Below, one piece after another: positions 9,895 through 22,784 of a stretch of 64,000 nt of DNA. How positions within the stretch are numbered: position 1 is the first letter of the stretch; the number at the start of each line of letters is the position of its first letter. The stretch is from Rhabditophanes sp. KR3021 (taxonomy: Eukaryota > Nematoda > Chromadorea > Rhabditida > Alloionematidae), in the NCBI GenBank assembly GCA_963281155.1, contig CAUJLY010000004.1, forward strand, positions 124,001-188,000, in the 5' to 3' direction. The position numbers and the translations under genes were made by a program. The notes beneath the pieces are model-generated. The model was not told the DNA's origin, searched no databases, and saw only the letters and a program-made list of their open reading frames with translations.

Positions 9895-12800
9895 TTACAA
9901 ATTAGTTGAAAATCCTTGTGTACTGCTTTTGCTCCTTTTGCCTAGTGACCTTGTGGATAAAATGGGTGAGGCAAAGGAACTGTTTGGACCTGAATTTATA
10001 GTGGAGTTTGAAACTCCTGTCGTTGCATTGTGCATCGTTGTCGAAAATTGGGAGTTGGAATTGTTGGAGTTGGCGGTTGAGAGAGTGTAGTATGCTGAGT
10101 CTGTTAAGGACATTTCTGCCGCCATGATACTGTCCAATTTACTTTGTTGCCGAAGTGCCATTTGATCGAATTTAGTTTGACGTTCCTCATTAAACAAGCT
10201 TATCTCATTTTCCATCTTTTCTTCCAGATCTCGGAGGCGACTTTCGATTCTTTCCTCACAACTACTTCTTTCTCGTTCCATTATCATTTCCAGATTTTCC
10301 CGTTGCCTGGTTTGGAATTCTTTGAGCTCGCTAATTTCTTTAATTAGTTTTTCCTTAACCGTTTTCTCTTCTTCTACTTGCCAACTTTCGAGTTGAATTG
10401 TTTGTTCGGAAACCATGTTTCCAATTGTAGCTTCATATTGATCAGCTAAAGCGGCAATCTTTCTTTTCTGTTCGTCTTTCAGCTTGTTAATTAATTCTTT
10501 CTGTTCATCTTTGGTGGCAGTTTGGAGCAACTGATTTTGATAGGCCTTGAACTGCCTAGTTTGAGTCTTCACAGCTTGTCTAAATTGTTTTCTAATCAGC
10601 ATTTCCTTTGTCTTAAGATCTTTAGGTTGTTGCTTAGATTGAAGGGCATGCCTTTTCCGCATGTCATCAACAACACGTTTGTTGTAGTCTGTTTGATTTG
10701 CCAACTCCGTCTCATGTTGGGTCCGAAGATGCTTTCTTCTGAAAAACTCAACCATTTGACTGCACTTATTTTCTTTCTCCTTCGTCACCTCATGATGTTT
10801 TCTCATCATTCCATGGCACGTCTCAAGTTGTCTTCCTTTAATGGCAAATTCATCTTCCATCAATTTGCTTTCATAATTTTTCTGAATAGACAAGTGATCT
10901 CTTTTTAGTTGGAAGGCTTCCACGTTCATTTGAATTTGTTGTTCTTTGTAAAAGTTGTTTTCCTTTGCTTCTTTTTGCGCCATTAACTCAGATTTGGCTG
11001 CCTTGACGGCAGCATCATAGTCGGACCTTGTCATTGCTCTACTCTTAAGTTCCACCTTAACTTTCTCCTTATTATGCTTGTACTCCATCTTTTGCAACTG
11101 AATGAATTTGTTAAACTTGAAATTGTTTACCTTGATCTTATCCTTTCTACCCTGCTTTTCGGCACTTTCATGATCTTTAATCAAGCGATCCATATCAAAC
11201 TTAGACTGTTGTCGACATTTATTCAATTCACGAATAGAGCTTTGAACCAACTGATCATATTCCCTTTCTAATTTTAAGCGCAAACTATCTAATTCGGCAC
11301 TGTTTCTGTCTTCTTGATACTTCAGTTCCTTTTGATGAAGTTGTCTTAATCTTTTGTAGCCGACCATTTGCTCGTAAATATTGTTTTCTTGCTTATACTC
11401 ATCCACCTCTTTTGATATAATTTTGGTTGTTCGAAGAGTTGAAAATTTAGACCTACGCAACGTATTAATTTTGTCTTTGGTCGAACGGTGTAGTGATAGT
11501 GGACCTCCGATGTGATTGATCCCGTTACCAGTCCCCATAGCAAATTCATCTCTTGACAAACTTTCTTCCTGTGAAGATCCTCCTAACCCACAAGATAAAT
11601 TATCCTCATTACAAATGTCCGTAGAAGGTTCTACATTGTTTGGCGAAAGCAATGTGCCATCCTCAGGAATGGTTTCTACCACTGGTTTGGGATGTGTCCT
11701 TGGAATTGTTGAAGATCCCACCAAAACGGAATCATTCAAACCATTCGACGATAAGATGAAAGTCGAACCATCTTGATCAAATGTAGACTCAGAAACCACC
11801 AACCCAAACACCCTCCCCTCACTCCTTCCTGACGGGCCACTGATCGAAGGAACTGATCTGGTTGATGCTGTAAGATTATCATGTCTGAAGTTGTTACCAC
11901 TGGCAGTGCTTTCTTTGGAAGACTTTCTTACATTTTGGAAACTAATTTGATCCATGGAATGCAAGCTCGAGATGGAGTCGCATAGTGATCCGCCATCGTT
12001 GCTTTGGTTCCCGAAGTTTTGGTAGTAATGAGAATTGGTATCTTCTTCGTTTTCAGTGTTTTGAGAGTCTAAAAAGTATTATTAAAACGGTCACTAAACA
12101 TTTTGGATTAAAGTTTTTTAGTGAAGTGGCACTATTAGATGGTCTATAATCACTTGCTTGATGTCAAGCTAACTGAATGTCGTAATAGGAAAAATGATTT
12201 GCTTTACATTTTTATCCACTTTTTGACAAGAAAATGCTATTTTGAAAGACGTTATACAATCTTTCACCACTCCCGACAAAGTTTGCCAATTTTTAATTAT
12301 GACAATACAATTATCTAACATATATGGATGATTCTTGTCAAGGAAGGACCAAGTAAAACAAAATAAGACACATAATATAAATATAATTATGTAATAATTA
12401 CAAGAATCTAGCAATATAATAAAATATAGACACTTGTTGTCACTTCATGGGAAAGACATTTACTTTTTAATTATCGCACTAATTTGTCCAATATAAATGT
12501 AATGAAATACAGGTAGCTTTTGTTAGTTTTCTCTTTAATCTACCAACTTAATAAGTTGGGTTTTATCATTTTGCAGAAGCAAAGGTTCTCTAGGTGTACT
12601 GAATCTTGTCCCCAGTCATCTTTTAAAAAATGTGCCTTTACACTTTTAATATGGCCAAATACATTTTTTCTAGAAGGAAATAAAAAAGCAGCATCGAATT
12701 TGAGTGCCCCGACTTACTCCAACTTTCTCAAACACCTTTAGTTCTACTAAATTAGTACGTACAAAAGTAATAGGCATTTATTGTATCGATACTATTTATA

Positions 12801-14972
12801 ATAGGATAAATATCAATTGCTATCCATCATTTATTTTTGTATATTTGATGATGATAAATAAGGATATTACTTAAGTTAAAATTAAACGGATGGTATTTGT
12901 TTAGTTGTTAAATCAAAATTAAATTCTGAGTTTTTGAATGACTTTTTATTATAAATAAACAAAAGTTCAAATGAAATTGGTGAGATATTATAATGTGGCT
13001 AGTTTAATAATAAAAGTTTAAATAGTACGTTTTTTCAATGTTAACAAATGATAAATATTGTATGCAGATCAAAAAAGGCAGTTATAAATACTTGCTAAAA
13101 TGATGGACATATTTTGTGATATTGTCGTAAATATAAAAGGCATGTTAAAGTAATATTTGGCAGTGATAAGGAATATTAAAAAATTATATATCAACCCAAA
13201 AAGATAAATTAGAATAATAACTAAGAAAGTTTAAATGGCAGCTTTAAATATGTTTTATAAATTGAAGATGCATCTTAATACACTTATATTTGGTACTCTA
13301 AAACAATGCATACAAATCAAAACAATTAGCATCAAATATTGACCATAAAATGATCATGCAACGTGAAGTACTTTCCCTAAAAATGTTGATTTGTCAAATC
13401 GGTCACTAACAACTAAACAAAAATACATTTCTATGTCCATTTAAATCAAATGTATGGTATCAAACTTTAGATATTGAAAACATTTTTAATTTGGCATAAT
13501 TTAGTAGATGTCATCACAAATTTGTCCAAGTTAAATGACTTAATTACCTTCAAGGTATCGTAAAAGGACTATTATTATTTTTAATATACAATAATAATCT
13601 ATATTATGTATAAAGGTTTTTTGTATATATTTATCCAAAAATGAATAAAGATACAACATAATATGATAAGACATAAAAAAAAGGGTAAATAGCTAAACCT
13701 CAAGAATGCTTAATTTTGAATATCAGTTATCTGGACAGATTTTGTCCCTTTCATTCACTTGCAGGTCCTATTTTCTTATTATTTTATAAAATCTATGGCT
13801 ATATCTCTTTAAGTTAATACTAAATCCACAAATCTTATGGATTAATTGTTTTCAATGGTTATTTTTAATTAGTTTTGTTGAAACAATCTTTCAAGTGGAA
13901 AGTAATTTTATTACATTTCAAATTGCGAATAAATTATGGGAAAAAGAAAATTACCTGAAGTATATTCTGGACCCGATTTTTGTTCGTCCAAGTACATTAA
14001 TTTTCTCATCTTTCGATACTGAGACGTATCTTGTTCCTGCACGATTAATTTTGTCTTTTTTATTAGATTTAGGATTACGAGGTGTGGATTTTCATATGCC
14101 TGCTTTGAGATGAAATTGTGTACCAGGCAATCGTTAGCAGTTAACCTCGTTTTTGGATCTGCTTTCAGACATTTGCCAATGAAATCATGGAAATCGGTTG
14201 ACCAGTTGGTAGGTTCACCCTTTTCCTTGGTTCTTGATAATTTGGGCGGATCGTTTTGAGCGATATGATATAAAGCCGACATGGCTGGTCTATTGAATAG
14301 GGGGGGTTTTTGTTCTGCCATTTCAATGCAAGTGATTCCAAACGACCAAATGTCAGCTCGATCGTCATACAAACCATCTTCCATCGCCATAATAACTTCG
14401 GGCGCCATAAAATAAGGAGTCCCAACAAAAGATTGGGCAGGATTAGACGTTGACACAGAACCAAGATCCCCCAACTTCACAATACCCAAATCCGTTAGCA
14501 AAATGTTGCCCGCTTTGATGTCTCTATGGATACGTTGCAACCCATGTAAGAAGACTAAACCCAATAAAGCTTGTGAACAAATAGCAGCTATTTCCATCTC
14601 TAATAAAGGTTTCTTGAGGACTTCTATGACATCTGAACACGACCCAACACAATACTCCATGATTAGCCAACATGTGCTCTCTTTCAGGTAACAGTCTTTA
14701 TACATTACAATATGCTTATGATTCAGCATTTTCAGTAACGTCACTTCTTTAATAATATCCAGCCATTTTTCCTGAGCTTGCTTCCCACTAAATGACATTT
14801 TCTTTATAGCAACTGTTTCTTGTGTGTTTTTGTTTTGAGCATAAAAGACCGCTCCGCACGACCCATGACCAATTTCCCGTAAGTCTTCATACAGCACCTC
14901 TGGATCTTTTGTTGAAAATAAAGCAGCTATGGAAGGATCCTTCAAGGAGCCAGGCTTGGCTGACGGTGCCAT
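9895..14972 (-). CDS. kin-18: TAO kinase (Ste20 family MAP3K; KIN-18/TAOK orthologue)
   Basis: Two exons, 14972-13955 and 12068-9895, join in phase 1 to give 1063 residues; human TAOK1 has about 1001. The N-terminal kinase domain begins with the TAO-specific leader GSLKDPSIAALF, then IGHGSCGAVF (Gly loop), VAIKK (Lys57), IHRDIKAGN (149-156) and SFVGTPYFMAPE. The metal-binding motif at 169-171 reads DLG instead of DFG. The second exon starts with a Ser/Asn-rich linker, then a long coiled coil whose YKRLRQLHQKELK, LANQTDYNKRV and RKQFRQAVKTQTRQFKAYQ segments are diagnostic of TAO. TAO kinases act upstream of p38 and Hippo and on microtubules. The Ser-rich C-tail is not recognisably conserved. 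The intron is 1886 nt, far longer than its neighbours. Confidence 0.95.
12069..13954. other. long intron of TAO kinase
   Basis: This 1886-nt intron splits the kinase domain from the coiled coil at a phase-1 junction. It is very AT-rich. Short open frames of 70-80 codons occur on both strands (12169-12414 minus, with a hydrophobic start; 12520-12741 plus), but neither has splice partners or a recognisable domain, so no nested gene is called. Its size compared with the usual 40-60 nt suggests regulatory content or an alternative promoter for a coiled-coil-only form. Confidence 0.6.
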
Positions 14973-16686
14973 CTTTCTTTAATAAATATATAGGTAGAGG
15001 TGTTTTGAACTAAAAAAGGCAAATATAGTTTCGAATCTAAATCATATGTATATATAGAGAAAGAAAGAGAATGGTTTGGATCAATTATAAATAAGTCCAA
15101 CCGAATATGCGTTAACCCAACCTTTGTTTACTTAAGTTTGAAAAAATTATAAATCAAAAGATGTGTCAGGTGTGTGTGTTATATCAATTATCATTAAATT
15201 CCAATACAAATATACTAACATTGTCATGATAATGATTATACTTTCTAAAATTTGCATAACATAATATCACGATCATCAAAATATTATTTCTAAAGCAAGG
15301 ATATAGCAGTAAAAAATAAAGCAATAGACTCTCATCACTTAATTAATCTCATTAAAAAGGTAACAATACGAGATGTGTCTATTGAAGTTTAAAAAGCGTA
15401 GATCACGATTTCGAGTGTGAAATTAAATGAATCATTATTTAATGTTGGTAAAAGCTTAGTCAGAACGTATCCTATAAACAGCATATGTAGTTATCAGTAA
15501 AAGACTTTTTTGATACGAACAACCTTTAAAATAGACGAAAATAGGGGAATGCAAATGAATTGTATTAAAGCATAAATGATGTACATTTTACTGGTTTGAT
15601 AAGCACATCCTAGAACCTCATTAAAATTCAATATTACTTATTGGTACGAGCATTGCATAGTAAGAACAAACTATCCATAAGTAACATTTTATTGTAATTC
15701 TATTTTTACATTTTTATAGCTTTATGAACATATGTAAATTTATGTGATTCAGTGATATGAAGTTTGTTTAAGTCCTCATACTGTGATAACAACTTTGAAT
15801 TTCTTAAATGTATTTAAATTTTTTGTACTCGAATATGTAAACGCATGTTTTGTATATTGATTTATAGTTTGATTTGCAACACTGGAAAAGTGCATTTGAC
15901 AAGATAATTATTTCCAGGTTAAAGTTTTTATCACTTATAAAAATAATCTTTTAATGAATCATGAATATAAGCATTTTATTTGATTAACAAAATGAATCAA
16001 CTGTTTATTGCGCCCCAAAAATATATAAATAACTTTCTAATCTAACTATAAAATAATTTGCCTTTTATTTAATTTGAGCAATCATAATTTTGACAAAGTA
16101 TTGCATAAACAAGTACATCTTAATATTATTGCAATTGTCTTACATACGTAAGTATTATAAAAAGTTGTACACAATAGTAGTCAATTAGATTAATCCAAAT
16201 ATTTGATATTTTAAAAGGAGTTATGATATTACAAATGATTAGGTGGAAAAAATTTATTTATTTACAAATTATGACCATTTTAATTATTTGTTTACCAGTC
16301 GAGGGGAATTTCATTTGAATAAGGGAGAGCAGAAGCAATGTCGTCCATGATCTTGTAAAAAGATGTCACAAACAACTGAATTTTGAGCTTCCTTGTGCAT
16401 TGTTTCGTCATGCAGAAATAAGAAATGAGAGAAATGAAAAAAGAAGGAAACGACGGCGATTCAATCCTACTTTTGGATAACTTTACTGAATGTCTAAAAA
16501 ACAATGAAACTTCTACAAGTATTAACGATAATTAAATCAACTTAGTGATTAAATTAAAAAAAGATATCCAAAAAAGTACAGTTGAATTTGTGTTTAATGA
16601 ATATCTCTCAAGGATGAACAAATAATATTTTTTGTCTAGTTTTAACTAAGCATAGGTGCTAATGTAATTAAATGGCAAAAATATTC
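14973..16686. other. intergenic, mostly empty
   Basis: AT-rich region upstream of TAO kinase. The only coding-like piece is the possible exon at 16292-16493. No repeat or RNA gene other than the neighbouring tRNA was seen. Confidence 0.4.
16292..16493 (-). CDS. possible orphan exon, function unknown
   Basis: A strong acceptor (TTGTTTTTTAG) precedes an open stretch that ends either at TAA (…NEIPLDW) or at the overlapping donor-like CTG|GTAAAC. Its base composition is less AT-biased than its surroundings. The peptide (contains KLKIQLFVTSFYKIMDDIA) matches no family I know, and I found no partner exon. It may be a decayed or terminal exon. Confidence 0.2.
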
Positions 16687-16767
16687 GCAACCAGCAGGAT
16701 TCGAACCTGCGCGGGCAAAGCCCAATTGATTTCTAATCAATCTCCTTAACCGCTCGGACATGGTTGC
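16687..16767 (-). tRNA. tRNA-Ser (anticodon AGA)
   Basis: An 81-nt class II tRNA. The acceptor stem GCAACCA/TGGTTGC is perfect over 7 bp. The anticodon stem ATTGA/TCAAT encloses the loop TTAGAAA with AGA at the anticodon position. The variable arm is long (GGGC TTT GCCC), as serine tRNAs require, and the T arm GCAGG-TTCGAAT-CCTGC is complete. No intron. It looks functional. Confidence 0.95.
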
Positions 16768-17128
16768 TTAACGCAATATTTTGTAAATCTTCCAACCTAA
16801 TTGACAATTTCAAAATAAGGCAAATAAAGTATTAAATTAGAACATCTGTTTATTATTGGTATTTATTTGATGTTTTATCTTGTAGCACTGGTTGCTGCTT
16901 TTAAAATGAGCTTATCAATCAAAATGTTGCTTGAAACTATTATACATTGCTTCAGACCAATGTGTTTTTAATTGTTTTAGTATTCTTGTTTGAAACTAAT
17001 CTGCTTAGAAAGTATGTAATACTACGCCTTGATTATGTTGGTAGATGTTTTCTCAACGCCTATTTAGATTATAGAGCACTATATAAAGCATCCATTTTAA
17101 TACTTACTCATCACAATTTGTTTTGACT

Positions 17129-18622
17129 ATGAAACTCTTGTACTTTTTTATTCTATTAGCTGGCTTAGTTGAGCAAGCATCTGCTGTGTGCAAATGTACA
17201 TCTTTCTCAAAGCCAACTATCCGTTCTCAATACGACTATTCAGTTCTCGTGTATCCCCGTGACGACGTTACTGAAATGCCATGCAACCCAGTAAGATGTG
17301 TTTATACTATCCAAACGACTCAATTAAGTGGAATTAATGGCAACGTTTATTATGTTAGAAACTTTCAAAAGTCTAGAGCTACACTCAAATTTTATAATGG
17401 GAATGATCTTTCTGCTGATCCCTACTTTAAATTTGACGAAAATAGTCCAAACTCCGAATTGACTATTACTCCTTTATCGGATGCGTCTTTTGTTACAATC
17501 GTTCTTGACGTCAATCCAGCACTACTCCAACATTTCCCGACATTTATCTTTTATGCCACAGGATTTAACGCAACACAAAAAGTCCGCCCTTCAGCTACCA
17601 CCACAACTCAAATTCCATCTGTCTCCACTGCTCAATTTTCTCAAACCACCTTGCCAACACAACCACCAATTGCTGTTAGTAATGTGGCTGTTGCTGAAAA
17701 CTACAATTTCGAGGCAGACCTTGCTCTTATTCTCGACATCAACTCAAGCAACTTTACTAAATTGTCTGACATCGCTCAACACTTAATCAACTCCATCACT
17801 ATCACACCAATTGGAGACTCCCAAAATGCTCGTGTCAATTTGATTCTCTACGATAAAGGCAATCTTTATCCATATGGATGGACTCTCAATCAAAAGACCC
17901 TCAACTTAATTGCAGCAAACTTAGACAAAACATTTGACAATGACTTGAATGTTACCAATACCATTTCATTGGCACATCTGGTTTCAGATATCTTTGAAGA
18001 GTCTAAATTAACCAGACCTAACGTGCAGCGAGTTGCTCTTTTTGTTACAGACAATCAAGATATTCAGGTCAAATCCAACTTCAATAATGAGACTTTTGCT
18101 TCGAGTAACTTCTTCGAAAAAAATGACATCCACCCCGTATTTCTTAATTTCAATGACCAGATAGATGCCACAAATGGTTATACTTTAGCCAACATCCAAT
18201 TCACCGGAACACACTCTAATTTAATTGTTCTCCACAATTACATTGACAATGCAGACCTCTTCAAAAATGTCTTACTCAACGGAAATGTGCTGTGCAATGC
18301 CGAACACTACTCCAACTCCATCCAAACCGACGGATTCAACAAAAGATACTGCAATAACATGCATGTTGTCACTTATTGCGATAGAATTGACCTAACCAAG
18401 CCTATTTCAATTAACTTTAAACAAGTGGAAACACACCAAGATTCCATCTCTATCTTTGACGATAAGGATGTCATGCAAAACAGTATTTCAGGCAGCAAAA
18501 TTGGTAATTTCATCGTTTATGTCCAAGATTCCGCTTTTATCAAGGTTATTTTTGCCACAAACTCAAGCAATGTCTATAAGATTCCTCGTTTCTCTTATTC
18601 AAATTGTGTTCGTAGATCTTAG
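17129..18622 (+). CDS. secreted CUB-like / von Willebrand A-like protein
   Basis: A single-exon protein of 497 residues from the ATG at 17129, starting MKLLYFFILLAGLVEQASA, a signal peptide. An N-terminal Cys-containing beta-rich region (about 20-150) looks CUB-like. A Thr/Pro linker (SATTTTQIPS…TQPPIAV) follows, then a vWA-type fold (about 195-385) whose first strand DLALILDINSSNF, central LYDKGNLYPYGW and VQRVALFVTDNQ strands fit the family. A second CUB-like block with paired cysteines closes the chain. The metal site DxSxS is altered to DINSS, so metal binding is doubtful. Related nematode proteins are secreted, often in gut or immune settings, but no role can be assigned here. Confidence 0.75.
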   Translation: MKLLYFFILLAGLVEQASAVCKCTSFSKPTIRSQYDYSVLVYPRDDVTEMPCNPVRCVYTIQTTQLSGINGNVYYVRNFQKSRATLKFYNGNDLSADPYFKFDENSPNSELTITPLSDASFVTIVLDVNPALLQHFPTFIFYATGFNATQKVRPSATTTTQIPSVSTAQFSQTTLPTQPPIAVSNVAVAENYNFEADLALILDINSSNFTKLSDIAQHLINSITITPIGDSQNARVNLILYDKGNLYPYGWTLNQKTLNLIAANLDKTFDNDLNVTNTISLAHLVSDIFEESKLTRPNVQRVALFVTDNQDIQVKSNFNNETFASSNFFEKNDIHPVFLNFNDQIDATNGYTLANIQFTGTHSNLIVLHNYIDNADLFKNVLLNGNVLCNAEHYSNSIQTDGFNKRYCNNMHVVTYCDRIDLTKPISINFKQVETHQDSISIFDDKDVMQNSISGSKIGNFIVYVQDSAFIKVIFATNSSNVYKIPRFSYSNCVRRS

Positions 18623-21600
18623 ATGCGCTTTCATTTATTTCTACTTTTTACATTTAAATAAATATCCTTGACAATGTTGATATTGTAAAACAATTACAAA
18701 TGTTTCTGCATACTAATAAAAGAGTGGTATTTTAAAAAATCATTCATATTTTATAATTCATGCGGATTGATAATGAGTTATTTTAAGAGTTAAATCCACT
18801 GATTAAAGTTTCCTCTAAAATCAGATCAGTTTAAACTGTTTTCGTAAAACAATCTAATAAGTTACTTTAAAATACAAAAGCTTTATCAGTGAAAATTGAA
18901 AAATGCTGGACACTGAAGTTATTATTTTAATAAACTTTTGATATATGCACACATTCCTACCAATTATCATGTACTAACGCATGATAAGATAAGTCTTGAA
19001 AGCTCCAAGATGTGCTATCTTACGTTGGAAATGAGAGTACATTTTTAATCAAAATGCTATAATTTGATTCTTTTGTTCCATGCGTGGATACATTAGAGAA
19101 GTCGAAATGGATTAGCAATCAATATTGGCAGGAGACCCACATAATATGAATATTTAATTAATATAATTTGACATATAACATACCGAAAGGTTAGACAGAT
19201 TATTCCTTGATAGCAAGCAATCTAAAAGACATTAAAGATATAAGCCATTTATCCTTTTTTGACTCCATATTTTATTCCATTGTCAACTTTTATCATTGAA
19301 ATTCAAAATCTGGAGCATTGCATGCACGATAGTACTGATTTCGGAAATTACTTCATCGCCAACACCTTCATAGGCATTGTTTTCTTGTGTTCTTGCTCTA
19401 ACAGATGCCTTTCTCCAGAACCAAATAGGAAAAACGATCATAGGTAAAAGCGGTAGTTCAATTAAAACTAATGTTGCATTCAACCTAATAAAACCAATAA
19501 TATTTCAAGAAAGCCATTTTGAATTAATTTTCCATTCCTAACACTACCTACTGCTCGATATTTCCCGTCTCGTATTCAAACTTAGTTGAGTCGACATTGA
19601 TCTCATCAAACCAATGCATGTCTCCTTTGAGGGTAGATATGATGAAGTTTGGCTGGATGAGGAGTAATTGTCTTTTACTAAAAGCATGTTACAGAGACGA
19701 TACTATTGTCATGCAAAAGAGTTGTAATAATACCAAACCTGGTAACTATTGCGTGAATATCCTCTGCAAAGTCATCATGATCCAAGGTTTCTTGATTATT
19801 TGGATATTGATATAAAAGGCCAAATATAACCATTGAAGAAGGAGAAGAGAATTAATTACCAGGAATAAGTAAATGTATTCCCAAAATGGAACTAAACACC
19901 AATTTTTCGACAATGAAAGATCGAAATTACTTTCCTGTTGATTTCAAAGCAAACGATTTTTGTCAGTAAATACACTGCTTATCTATAAATTCTTTTGTTT
20001 AAATTCAATTCATGCAAAAAAATGAAACTTTCTAATATGTCATAAAGATGAATTCAAATATTCTTAGCTGCTATATTAATAAAGTGTGGCGAATCGTTAT
20101 TACCAGTTTGGATTTAGAAAATGATCTTTCCTTAATTTAATTTTCCATAGCGTTATAATAATAATTAACGCCACCATATTGGTTTTTGTATAAACTAAAT
20201 TGTTGGGAAAAATGTGTTTCATTTACGCCGAATCTCTATTATTTATATCAGCCATGCTATTTTGAACTCGAAATTGCTTTTACAGCTACGTGAATTTTTT
20301 GAGGGACTGATGATAACTAAAAATGTCAAAACAGATATTGCAGAACACATAAACAATACTATCAACAGAAGCGTACAAATAATTTCGATGATAATAATTT
20401 GCTCATTTAAGCAAAAATCTATTTTCAGCATTATATTAAGTGGATTGTAACCTTTGTGAAATTAATCTTTAAATGTGTAAAATTTAGAACGTCTTTTAAA
20501 CAACATATTATGTTTGTTTCATTTTTACAAAGTTTTTAGTGCATAAATCATAAAGGAATGACTAAAATATGGCTAAGTAAGACGTATCTAAGGCAAATGT
20601 GGAGCAAACTTATGTTTAGTTTAGCCGAACGTGCAGATATTTAAAATTGTTATTAAACATGACTTGGTTTAATATAATCCTTATAATATTTAAGGGCATC
20701 ATGTAAGCTTGCACGATTATTTAGCATAATTATCCGTAAATATGACTGATTGGTGAATCCTATACCAACGTACGTATCTACAATTATAAACTTTAAATAA
20801 GTAGATAGATATCTTTTCATTAATTATCAGGTGATTTTGAATATAAAATAGAACACTTGTACATATAATTAATTAAAATGTACGTAAATATCTCAAGTGT
20901 ATCATTCTTCCAATGCACTACTTTGGATAACTATGCCGCATGCTTAAATAGCTTGAACCACATTGAGAGTTTGAGAATTTATATTTTCCACAAGGTAAAT
21001 AACTGCTTCTTTATTCTAATTGAATTTTGAAAGTAAATTTTGGATTGAAACTTGGAAAGGTTTCTAATTTATTCAATATGCATTCGTGTTTAGAATTATT
21101 GAAGCATATTCATTTAACAAATTTAAAATTCCAAATCATTAATGAAAAGGATGCAAAGATAATACTTTACATTTTTGATCTGATCTCACAATCTGTCCAG
21201 ATTAGTATTTATTTTAATTCAGAATAAATCAACTCAAAAAGACATTTTAAATTTATATGCCCCTTCCTTTATAAATGATTATTAATTCACAAAATCAAAT
21301 AAACCGACGTCCTATTTTAATCAAAAATATTACCACCATTTCAAAAAACTTTATCAGACGTAAGGCTGCTATATTAATTTTGCTCTATTTAATTGATATT
21401 AATTTCTTTTACACAGTTATGATTTGGCTTATACATAGTCAGTATATTACATCACGTTCCTTCTATGTTTTGCATTTTATTTACAATACTTTAATATGTA
21501 TCCTTTAAAAGCTAACCAGCTAATTGTAAATACAGGAAGGAACTTAATAAAGTATAATTTCAAGTTTAAAAGATATATAAAACTAATTATATTCTTCCCT

Positions 21601-22784
21601 AAATAATATTTTAAACTGTTGCATAATTTATGTTATTGAGCTGGTGTTTGTATACACTAGGTAGGAGAATACACACCCCACAATTTTGTCTTTCCTTCAC
21701 TGTATATCAATTCTAACTACTTTTTAGTAACATACTAATATTTTTACTGCTGAGAATGTCAAATAATCAAGGTACTATAACCAAGTATCGCATAAAGTTT
21801 CTTAGGTTCTGTCGTAGGACTTTCATAAAAGAAGACCGTTTAGAAAAAGTTTTGAAGAAAATTCTCATTAAAAGTCACTAAGAGTTAAGATTGACTTTTT
21901 CAAGTTAAATCCAGAGATTACTTCCCTTCTAATGGAAGATTATCAACGTCATTTTGGAACGTATTTTAAACAATGTTTATTGTAAGTAATTCCGTATTGT
22001 ACAAATAATAGTGTTTTATTTGAGAGCTACTATGGGTAATAAACAGAATGGCATGTGTTCTATTGACTTAAACTTTTTTTGATAGAATGTGGTCGTTTTC
22101 TTGAGTGTGGAAAGTTATTTGTAGATGCCATAAAACTTTATTGATAGTTCTCCCCTATCAAGCCCACTTTTGGAAATGGTTGAATCTGGAAGAAGAGGAC
22201 CTCCCAAACCTCGAAATCCATGGCCCAGAAAAGTTCGTTCCCCGAAGCTAATGATTTACAGGATTCGTAATAATATCATTTATTATGTATGAAAAGTGAT
22301 GATCATTCAGGTATGAAGTGATATGTTTTTATAAGGAAGAATAATTAAATGTTAAAGACGAACAACAGAAACTTTCTTTGTACATTACAATTTCATTGTC
22401 GCACCATTTTAAATATATACCTAATAATTAGTTTTATCTAATCAAGTTTATATTGAATCAAAATATTATAGAGTATCTGCGGCACATAGTCGATTCAAAG
22501 CAGAACTATTTTTTAGTTAAATTTACATTCTGTAGTTTTGGCAAACAAAACGTACATAAATATATCAATCAACTTTGATGACATTAGCTTTTTTATGGTG
22601 TGAAATGTCAGATATTTGCTAAGTATAAAAGTATTAATCAGCATACGTAATACTCATTTATTCAATGAAAAGTGATACAAAAAGAATATGTAACACAAAT
22701 TTATCAAAAAAGGTTATATGCCATATTATAAAGGTAGTCCAACTATCAAAAAAATAAGAATGAAATAAATGTTTATAAAATGAA
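18623..22784. other. gene-poor region with fragmentary exon-like pieces
   Basis: Four kilobases without a complete gene. Exon-like pieces of a minus-strand membrane protein lie at about 19.28-20.44 kb. A plus-strand pair of short open segments near 20879-21227 reads like a broken leucine-rich fragment with a 39-nt intron-like gap whose phases do not join. Short frames at 21756-21882 and near 22170-22290 are unassigned. The rest is AT-rich and empty. Confidence 0.4.
19280..20440 (-). CDS. possible multi-exon membrane protein, model unresolved
   Basis: Several pieces flanked by splice-like signals share one direction. At about 20436-20245 is a segment with two adjacent hydrophobic stretches (IIICTLLL-like, then MCSAISVLTFLVII). 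At about 20185-20110 another hydrophobic segment, VALIIIITLW, ends before GGTAATAAC. At about 19800-19570 two alternative frames stay open, one containing KGDMHWFDEINVDSTKFEYE. At about 19482-19283 lies a stretch with PMIVFPIWFWRKAS and an acidic tail. Phases fit for some neighbouring pairs, but more than one model is possible. This may be a small tetraspan-type gene or a decaying copy. Function unknown. Confidence 0.3.

Noticed and set aside
12169..12741. Possible nested genes in the TAO intron
   Set aside because: Short frames without partner exons or conserved motifs; AT-rich sequence gives such frames by chance.
20879..21227. Two segments separated by a 39-nt intron-like gap, leucine-rich
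   Set aside because: The acceptor creates an immediate stop in the required phase; it may be a decayed fragment but cannot be supported as a gene.
22170..22290. Short plus-strand frame (contains PPKPRNPWPRKV) that recalls mariner transposase
   Set aside because: Only a vague resemblance over about 30 residues; no terminal inverted repeats, TA duplication or catalytic residues seen.
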